Assembly: GCF_003233845.1 (NCBI RefSeq)
Contig: NZ_QKRB01000061.1
Location: forward strand, 1 to 54,182
DNA from: Paenibacillus sambharensis
GTDB lineage: Bacteria; Bacillota; Bacilli; Paenibacillales; Paenibacillaceae
DNA length: 54,182 nt
Direction of reading: 5' to 3'
Shown here: positions 48,403 to 54,182 of the stretch, piece by piece
Layout: the number at the start of each line of letters is the position of its first letter
Numbering within the stretch: position 1 is the first letter of the stretch
Position numbers and translations under genes: made by a program
Notes under the pieces: generated by a model
The model's input: the letters and a program-made list of their open reading frames with translations, nothing else
Database searches by the model: none
Told to the model about the DNA's origin: nothing

Positions 48403-51400
48403 ACTTTAGTTTTTTGTTGAGCAGCTGGCTGATCTGGCTGAGCTTGTCAATCGACAGCTTGTTGTACACCAGGTCCGAAGGGCTGACCTCCGTGCCGGTC
48501 CTGCCCATGCAGTGGCTTATAATCGCCTGCAGCTGCTCCTTGTAAAGGCCGGTCAGCTCTGCTATCGCAGCATCCTCATACTCGCTGCGGCTGTAGCTGA
48601 CTGTCATCCGCAGCCTGCCGTCTGCCACCATGCCTGTCCATTCCATCGCATACAGCTTGCGGGCATTCGGGCTGATATTCGTGCCGCTGCCGAGCTTCGA
48701 CAGCGTGAATGCCCCGGTGTCCAGCGCCTGATCCGACTGGCCCAGGTAGTTAAAGCTGATCTCCGGCCGCAGTCCGAACTGCAGCCCCTGCCGCTGCTCC
48801 TGTGGTGTTATATATTCCAGCACGCCGTAGCCGATGCCGTGGTTCGGAATCCGGCGCAGACTGTCCTTGACCGACTTCAGCATGTAGCCCATGTCGCCGG
48901 GACGGCTGGCTTCCAGAACGACCGGGTATTGGGCTGTAAACCAGCCTATTGTCCGGGAAATGTTGTACGCCTTATCGAGCCGCTCTCTGCCGTGGCCTTC
49001 CAGATGAATCAGCGCCTTCTGCCGCCCCGACCACTGCCTGAGCGCGAGCGCCAAAGCCGTAAGCAGCACGTCATTAATCTCCGTATTGTAGGTCCGGTGC
49101 ACCTGCTTCAGCAGCTGTTCGGTCTGCTCCTCTGTGCATTCCATGACTGCCTCGGCCTGCTCATCCGGCCGCCGCTGCCCTGCAGTCCGGCCCGCCTGGA
49201 GCGGCCCCGGATTATTCTGCTCCACCGCCTGCCAGAACGGAATCTCCTTCAGCAGCTCACTATGGCCTGCGTACTGCCAGACCTTGTGCGCCCACTCACG
49301 TACTGACAGTGTCTTCGCTGGAAGCCGTACCGCTTCCCCGCGCTCAGCCTTGTCATAGGCTTCAGCCAGGTCCTCCAGCAAAATGCGCCAGGATACCCCG
49401 TCCACCACCAGATGATGGATCACAATATGCAGGTGGTCGCCATCCGTGGTCCGCAGCAGCGTGAAGCGGTACAGCGGTCCCTGCTCGATATCCAGGCTTC
49501 TCTGCGCTGCTTCCACCTGCCGGGAAATGTAAGCCAGCCGCTCACCCTCCGGCATGCTGCCTGTCTCGACGATATGCAGCGCGACCGGACCAGTCTCCTC
49601 TGCGCTGAGGTTCCGTACGGTCCAGTACCCATCCACCTGTCTGAACACCATTCGGAGCGCATCATGATGAACGATCATAGCCGATAAAGCCTGCTTGAGA
49701 GCATCCGTGTCAAAACCGCTGCTCCGGTGCAGCATAACCGCCTGGTTAAAATGATGCTGCTCTTCAAAGCCCTGGCTGAAGAACCAGTGCTGAATGGCCG
49801 TCAGCGGCACATCCCCGGTCACTTCATCCTGGCTGATTGTTTCCTCATCTTCCTTAATATACGGCGCCAGCTGCATAAGCACCGGATGCTGGAACAGATG
49901 CTTCATCTCCAGCACCAGACCCTGCTGGTGCAGGCGGGATGAAACCTGGATGGCCTTGATTGAATCGCCGCCGAGATTGAAGAAATGGTCATGGATGCCG
50001 ACTCGCTCAGCACCAAGCACCTGCTGCCAGATTTCGGCGAGCCTGCTCTCCATCTCCGTACGCGGCGCCTCATAGGCTTCGGAAACCCCGCTGCTTCGCT
50101 CCGGCGCAGGCAGCGCCTTCTTGTCGAGCTTGCCGTTAGGACTGAGCGGCAGACGCTCCAGATGGACAAAGTATGCGGGAATCATATAATCCGGCAGTGC
50201 CTCCGCCAGGAAGGTCCGGTACCCTGCTGCCTGCCTGGCTGTGACGGTATAAGACGGGCCCGGTCTTCCGCTGCTGGCGGTTAAGGCTCCGCTATTGCTG
50301 TCTGCCCTGGCTGTACTGTTCTGGGCGTGATCAGCGATGTGGCCATCGTCATCGCCGGCCGTCTCTGCTCCCGGAATAATATAGGCGCACAGATAAGGCT
50401 GCCCATGCTCGTCCCTGCGGTCAGACACAACCGCTTCCGCGACATCCGGGTGCAGACGCAGGCGGGAAGCGATCTCCTCCAGCTCGATCCGGAAGCCGCG
50501 GATCTTGACCTGCTCATCGAGCCTGCCCAGAAACTCAATCGTGCCGTCTTCCAGCCACCGCGCCATGTCACCTGTCCGGTACATGCGGCGGCCGGTTTCC
50601 GGATGCGAAGTAAATTTCTCAGCCGTCAGTTCAGGCTTCTTCCAATAGCCGCGTGCTAGACCGGGACCCGCCGCGCACAGCTCACCCGGAACGCCAACCG
50701 GTACCGGCTGTCCAGACCGGTCTATAATATATATTTCATGGTTGCCGACAGGTCTGCCGATGACCGCCGTCCGGCCCGGTTCAATGCCGATCTGGGCCGT
50801 CGTCGCGATCGTGTTCTCTGTCGGTCCATATTCGTTAATCAGCAGCGTCTTCGGCAGCATGCGCAGGCTTCTGGCCACCAGTTCTTCTGATGGGCGTTCC
50901 GCCGCAAGCACGACGGTCTTCAGCTGGCCGAGTCCGCCGCCCGCTTCCGCAAAGTCCAGCAGCGCCTGATACATCGAAGGGATCGCGCTGAACGAAGTGA
51001 CACCATGGCGGGAGGCGAGCTCGCTGATTACCTTGTAGTCCTTGCTCTCTTCATCCCCCACAACGACCAGGCTGCCGCCTGTGAGCAGCGCAGAGTAAAG
51101 GCTTGCCCCGTACCCGTCGAAGGAGAACGATATCAGCTGCAGCGACCGGTCATCCGCTCCAATGCCGTATGCCTGCGTCCGCCAGGCCGCATAGTTGACA
51201 ACGCCCTGATGCGTAATGGCGACGCCCTTGGGCAGCCCGGTCGAGCCAGATGTATAGATGATGTATGCCAGATCACTCGGCTGAATATCCAGGCATGGAT
51301 TATCCTGGTTCGCCGCTTGATTGTTCTCTTCAGCTGAAGCCCCGTGCTTTTGGCCCAGAGAGAGCACCTTAACGCTTCCGGGCAGCAGCTGCGGCGCCTC

Positions 51401-54182
51401 GGCCAGATCCGTTAAGACGAGCTGCATACCGCTGTCCTCTGCCATGTGGGCAATCCGCTCGCGCGGATAGGAAGGATCAATCGGCACATAGGCCAGGCCC
51501 GCCTTCAGAACAGCGAGTACAGCGGCAATCCGGTCAACCGGATGCTTCGTCATAATACCGACCAGCAGGCCATTCTCCTGACCGCGCTGGCGTTCATGCG
51601 CCGCGCGAACGCCCGGATGACTGGCCCGGATGGACCGCGCCAGCAGGTTCGCTCTTGCGTTCAGCTCCGCATAGGTAATCGTATCGTTGTTATACAGCAC
51701 TGCCGGGTGCTGCGGCCGCTTCTTAACCTGCTCCTCGAACCGCTGGTGAATGGTCGCCGGTCCGGTTAATTCGCATGGATTGACGGCAAATTCAGCCGTA
51801 ACCCTTGCCCGCTCCTCGTGCGACAGCAGGCTGAGCTCTGACAGCCGTATCTGCCCTCCGCATTCCGCCAGGCTGCCGAGCAGCTGCAGATAGTGAGCAG
51901 CCATGCGCTCTACCGTCTCCTGCCGGAACAGCTGGCCGCTGTACTCGAAGCCGGCGCTGATGCCGTCCTGCTCTTCAGCAGCAAACAGTGTCAGATCAAA
52001 CTTGGCTGTGCGGTGCAGGTAATCATAGGGTTCGATGCTGACCTGATCCATTACCAGGCTGCCGCGGTCCACATTTTGCAGGATGAACAGGACATCGAAC
52101 AGCGGATTCCTGCTCGCATCCCGCTGCAGCCCAAGCTTGTCCACCAGCTGTTCGAACGGATAATCCTGATGCTCAAAGGCGCGCATCACGCGCTCCTTCA
52201 ATTGATCGAGCAGGCCGTTAAAGGTCAAGTCCTGTCTCGGCTGGCTGCGCACCACCACGGTGTTGACGAACATTCCCACGACCTGCTCCAGATCCGGATG
52301 GGTTCTGCCGGCGACCGGCGAGCCGATCAGGATATCCTCCTGGGCCGTGTACTTGGATAACAGCACGCTGAAGGCAGCGAGCATGACGGTATACAGGGTT
52401 GTTCCCGAAGCATCTGCCATTGACCGGAGGCTTGCGGTCAGCTCCGCATTCATCCGGAAACGAACATGGCCGCCTTCGAAGCTGCGTGCCGCTGGCCGCG
52501 GATAGTCCGTCACCAGATCGAGAACCGGAAGCTCGCCCGAAAGCTCATTCAGCCAATAGGCTTCATGTTCCTGCTGGGCCTGCTGATACGGCTCCTGCAG
52601 CTGCCAGCAGGTATAGTCTTTATAATGAAGCGGAACCGGCTGGAGCGATTGTCCCTCATAGAGCGCACACAGCTCCTGCATCAGGAGCGGAACCGACATC
52701 CCATCCGCTATTGTGTGATGAATATCAATCAGGAACAGGCTGCGGTCAGCCGCGAGAGGCAGCAGACCGGCCCTGATCAGCGGACCGTTCTTCAGGTCGA
52801 ACGGCTTGAAGAAGGCTGCCGCCTGCCGCATAACGGCAGAGCTCTCTTCCTCACCTGATTCCGCTGCTAACCCGGGCAGCTGCTCAATGTCCGCATCCGC
52901 CTGCGGAACGATCCGCTGCATCAGCTCACCATCCACGTAGGCGAACGAGGTGCGGAGCGCCTCATGCCGCTCCACCACCCGCCGCCAAGCGTTCTGCAGC
53001 CGATCTGTATCGAGCGCTCCCGTCAGAGTGTAGGTCATCGTAATGTTATAGCTCATGCCCGCCCCGTCCATCTGGCTCAGGGCAAACAAGCGCTTTTGCA
53101 CCGGCGAAGCCGGATAGAATGGCTGCTCCGGTGCCTGCGGGATACGGGTGTACGCTCCTCCCTGTCCCTGCCCTGCGGCCTGGTCGATGTATGCCGCCTG
53201 CATGTGCAGCAGCGGACGGGCGAACACCTCCCGCAGCGGCAGCTCTGCGCCCAGCTCCTTGTGGATGCGCGACACCAGCGTCATCGCCTTCAGCGAGTGG
53301 CCGCCCGCTTCGAAGAACGACTGCTCCCGGCCTGCTTCCACTACGCCGAGCACTTCCTGCCAAATCGCCGCCAGCTTCCGCTCCGTCTCCGTGCGCGGCG
53401 GGCCTCCCGCCATGCCGCCGCCCAAGGCCAGCTCCGGCTTCGGCAGCGCCTTGCGGTCGATCTTGCCGTTTGGCGACAGCGGCAGCTCCGCCAGCACCTG
53501 CACCGATGCCGGCACCATATACTCCGGCAGATGCCGCGCCAGGTATGCCTTCAGCTCCGCCGTCTCCGGCGCCGCCTCGCCCGCGGCTGTCACATACGCC
53601 GCCAGCTGCTTCACGCCCTGCCCATCCTCCACATCCAGCACGACCGCTTCCTTCACCCCTACATGCTCGACCAGTCGGGCTTCGATCTCGCCCAGCTCGA
53701 TCCGGAAGCCCCGGATCTTCACCTGATAATCCTTCCGGCCGTAGAATTCGATATTGCCGTCCGGCAGCCACCGTCCGAGGTCTCCCGTCCGGTACATCCG
53801 CACGCCCTCCTCTTCCCTGAACGGGTCTTCCAGGAATACCGCCGCTGTCCGCTCGGGGTCGCGCAGGTAGCCGCGTCCCACCCCAATGCCCGAGACGCAG
53901 ATTTCGCCGATTGTTCCGACCGGACACAGCCGCAGCTGGTCGTCCACGATGTAGATCCGCATATTGCGGATCGGTCTGCCAATCGGCACCGGCTCGCTCT
54001 CCGGCGGCTTGTCCATCACATACTGGCTGATGTCATCTGCCGCTTCGGCCGGGCCGTAGGCATTCACCATCCGGATGTCCGGGCACAGCCCGAACCACCG
54101 CCGCACCATCGCCGGCTTCACTGTCTCCCCGGTGATCATCAGGTACTTCAGGTCCGGCAGCCGGACGCCGGTGTCTTCCATG
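48401..54182 (-). CDS. NRPS1: [A]-T-C-A-T-E NRPS, 5' end beyond right edge
   Basis: About 1,926 codons to the stop; the first visible Met lies inside an A domain and is not a start. Residues are numbered from it. The first A domain is visible from about position 299 of the PheA scheme (M-T-A-D-D, Dab-like as in NRPS7), then T with GGHSL, Ser 296. C domain with HHTIADG at 488 (L-accepting). Second A domain: A3 ~973, FDGYGA at 1021, pocket D-G-A-S-V-A-E-I-A; the D-G-x-x-x-A-E-x-A pattern recalls the tyrosine pocket DGTITAEVA, so an aromatic residue is possible but unproven. A long Ala/Ser/Asp linker separates A8 from A10 (Lys 1351). T GGDSI, Ser 1407; E with HHLVVDGVSWRI at 1589 and EGHGRE, so the residue becomes D. 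The tail ends LLNKKLK, more basic than the acidic tails of the other E-ending proteins. The first 1,005 visible bases are identical to the left end of the window. Joined to NRPS7 the gene would encode 2,670 aa, C-A-T-C-A-T-E. Confidence 0.95.
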   Translation of the reverse strand, partial: MEDTGVRLPDLKYLMITGETVKPAMVRRWFGLCPDIRMVNAYGPAEAADDISQYVMDKPPESEPVPIGRPIRNMRIYIVDDQLRLCPVGTIGEICVSGIGVGRGYLRDPERTAAVFLEDPFREEEGVRMYRTGDLGRWLPDGNIEFYGRKDYQVKIRGFRIELGEIEARLVEHVGVKEAVVLDVEDGQGVKQLAAYVTAAGEAAPETAELKAYLARHLPEYMVPASVQVLAELPLSPNGKIDRKALPKPELALGGGMAGGPPRTETERKLAAIWQEVLGVVEAGREQSFFEAGGHSLKAMTLVSRIHKELGAELPLREVFARPLLHMQAAYIDQAAGQGQGGAYTRIPQAPEQPFYPASPVQKRLFALSQMDGAGMSYNITMTYTLTGALDTDRLQNAWRRVVERHEALRTSFAYVDGELMQRIVPQADADIEQLPGLAAESGEEESSAVMRQAAAFFKPFDLKNGPLIRAGLLPLAADRSLFLIDIHHTIADGMSVPLLMQELCALYEGQSLQPVPLHYKDYTCWQLQEPYQQAQQEHEAYWLNELSGELPVLDLVTDYPRPAARSFEGGHVRFRMNAELTASLRSMADASGTTLYTVMLAAFSVLLSKYTAQEDILIGSPVAGRTHPDLEQVVGMFVNTVVVRSQPRQDLTFNGLLDQLKERVMRAFEHQDYPFEQLVDKLGLQRDASRNPLFDVLFILQNVDRGSLVMDQVSIEPYDYLHRTAKFDLTLFAAEEQDGISAGFEYSGQLFRQETVERMAAHYLQLLGSLAECGGQIRLSELSLLSHEERARVTAEFAVNPCELTGPATIHQRFEEQVKKRPQHPAVLYNNDTITYAELNARANLLARSIRASHPGVRAAHERQRGQENGLLVGIMTKHPVDRIAAVLAVLKAGLAYVPIDPSYPRERIAHMAEDSGMQLVLTDLAEAPQLLPGSVKVLSLGQKHGASAEENNQAANQDNPCLDIQPSDLAYIIYTSGSTGLPKGVAITHQGVVNYAAWRTQAYGIGADDRSLQLISFSFDGYGASLYSALLTGGSLVVVGDEESKDYKVISELASRHGVTSFSAIPSMYQALLDFAEAGGGLGQLKTVVLAAERPSEELVARSLRMLPKTLLINEYGPTENTIATTAQIGIEPGRTAVIGRPVGNHEIYIIDRSGQPVPVGVPGELCAAGPGLARGYWKKPELTAEKFTSHPETGRRMYRTGDMARWLEDGTIEFLGRLDEQVKIRGFRIELEEIASRLRLHPDVAEAVVSDRRDEHGQPYLCAYIIPGAETAGDDDGHIADHAQNSTARADSNSGALTASSGRPGPSYTVTARQAAGYRTFLAEALPDYMIPAYFVHLERLPLSPNGKLDKKALPAPERSSGVSEAYEAPRTEMESRLAEIWQQVLGAERVGIHDHFFNLGGDSIKAIQVSSRLHQQGLVLEMKHLFQHPVLMQLAPYIKEDEETISQDEVTGDVPLTAIQHWFFSQGFEEQHHFNQAVMLHRSSGFDTDALKQALSAMIVHHDALRMVFRQVDGYWTVRNLSAEETGPVALHIVETGSMPEGERLAYISRQVEAAQRSLDIEQGPLYRFTLLRTTDGDHLHIVIHHLVVDGVSWRILLEDLAEAYDKAERGEAVRLPAKTLSVREWAHKVWQYAGHSELLKEIPFWQAVEQNNPGPLQAGRTAGQRRPDEQAEAVMECTEEQTEQLLKQVHRTYNTEINDVLLTALALALRQWSGRQKALIHLEGHGRERLDKAYNISRTIGWFTAQYPVVLEASRPGDMGYMLKSVKDSLRRIPNHGIGYGVLEYITPQEQRQGLQFGLRPEISFNYLGQSDQALDTGAFTLSKLGSGTNISPNARKLYAMEWTGMVADGRLRMTVSYSRSEYEDAAIAELTGLYKEQLQAIISHCMGRTGTEVSPSDLVYNKLSIDKLSQISQLLNKKLK
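53178..54182. repeat. Terminal direct repeat, right copy
   Basis: Identical to bases 1-1005. It covers the visible A-domain remnant and T domain of NRPS1. The shift of 53,177 bp keeps the reading frame of NRPS7 in register with NRPS1, so overlapping the two ends gives one uninterrupted gene. Confidence 0.98.

Noticed and set aside
1-54182. A natural plasmid or phage genome, suggested by direct terminal repeats
   Set aside because: There is no replication, partition, packaging or structural gene, every gene is an NRPS, and the repeat lies inside an A-T coding segment.

Overview
The whole window is an internal stretch of one very large nonribosomal peptide synthetase (NRPS) locus. Seven consecutive NRPS genes, all on the minus strand, are transcribed from right to left; I number them NRPS1 (right edge, 5' end missing) to NRPS7 (left edge, 3' end missing). 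G+C-rich coding sequence, AGGAGG-type Shine-Dalgarno sites, and the style of the domains (GrsB/Tyc-like A-domain pockets, HHxxMDGWC D-accepting condensation domains, E domains before a gene boundary) suggest a Paenibacillus-like or Brevibacillus-like Firmicute. This is an inference; no marker gene is present.

Layout in transcription order (hC = C-terminal half of a condensation domain, Cmod = HHAILDGWS-type condensation domain): NRPS1 48401-54182 [A]-T-C-A-T-E; NRPS2 36103-48390 C-A-T-C-A-T-E-C-A-T-C; NRPS3 24142-36084 hC-A-T-Cmod-A-T-E-C-A-T-E; NRPS4 19426-24018 C-A-T-C; NRPS5 11222-18799 hC-A-T-Cmod-A-T-E; NRPS6 3254-11203 C-A-T-C-A-T-E; NRPS7 1-3236 C-A-T and off the edge. Gaps are 10-18 nt except NRPS3/NRPS4 (123 nt, strong hairpin) and NRPS4/NRPS5 (626 nt of non-coding repeats).

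Pocket residues read by eye (PheA positions 235, 236, 239, 278, 299, 301, 322, 330, 331) predict, in biosynthetic order: Dab-like - D-X (DGASVAEIA) - Leu-like - D-X (DGIMAGEVT) - Dab-like - Thr (possibly dehydrated to Dhb) - D-Asp - D-Dab-like - Val - Thr (possibly Dhb) - D-Phe - Val - D-Thr - Dab-like. All six E domains are followed by a D-accepting C domain (HHxxMDGWC), so the gene order is coherent with a single assembly line. There is no starter C domain, thioesterase, reductase, MbtH, transporter, regulator or replication gene.

Two things stand out. First, bases 1-1005 and 53178-54182 are identical, so the sequence closes in frame into a 53,177-bp circle made only of NRPS genes; this is either an assembly wrap through a repeat, a tandem or circular amplification, or a very recent duplication. 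Second, the same unusual split-module layout occurs twice: a protein ending in a complete C domain, then a protein starting with half a C domain, a Thr A domain, a GGDS-type T domain and an HHAILDGWS condensation domain.
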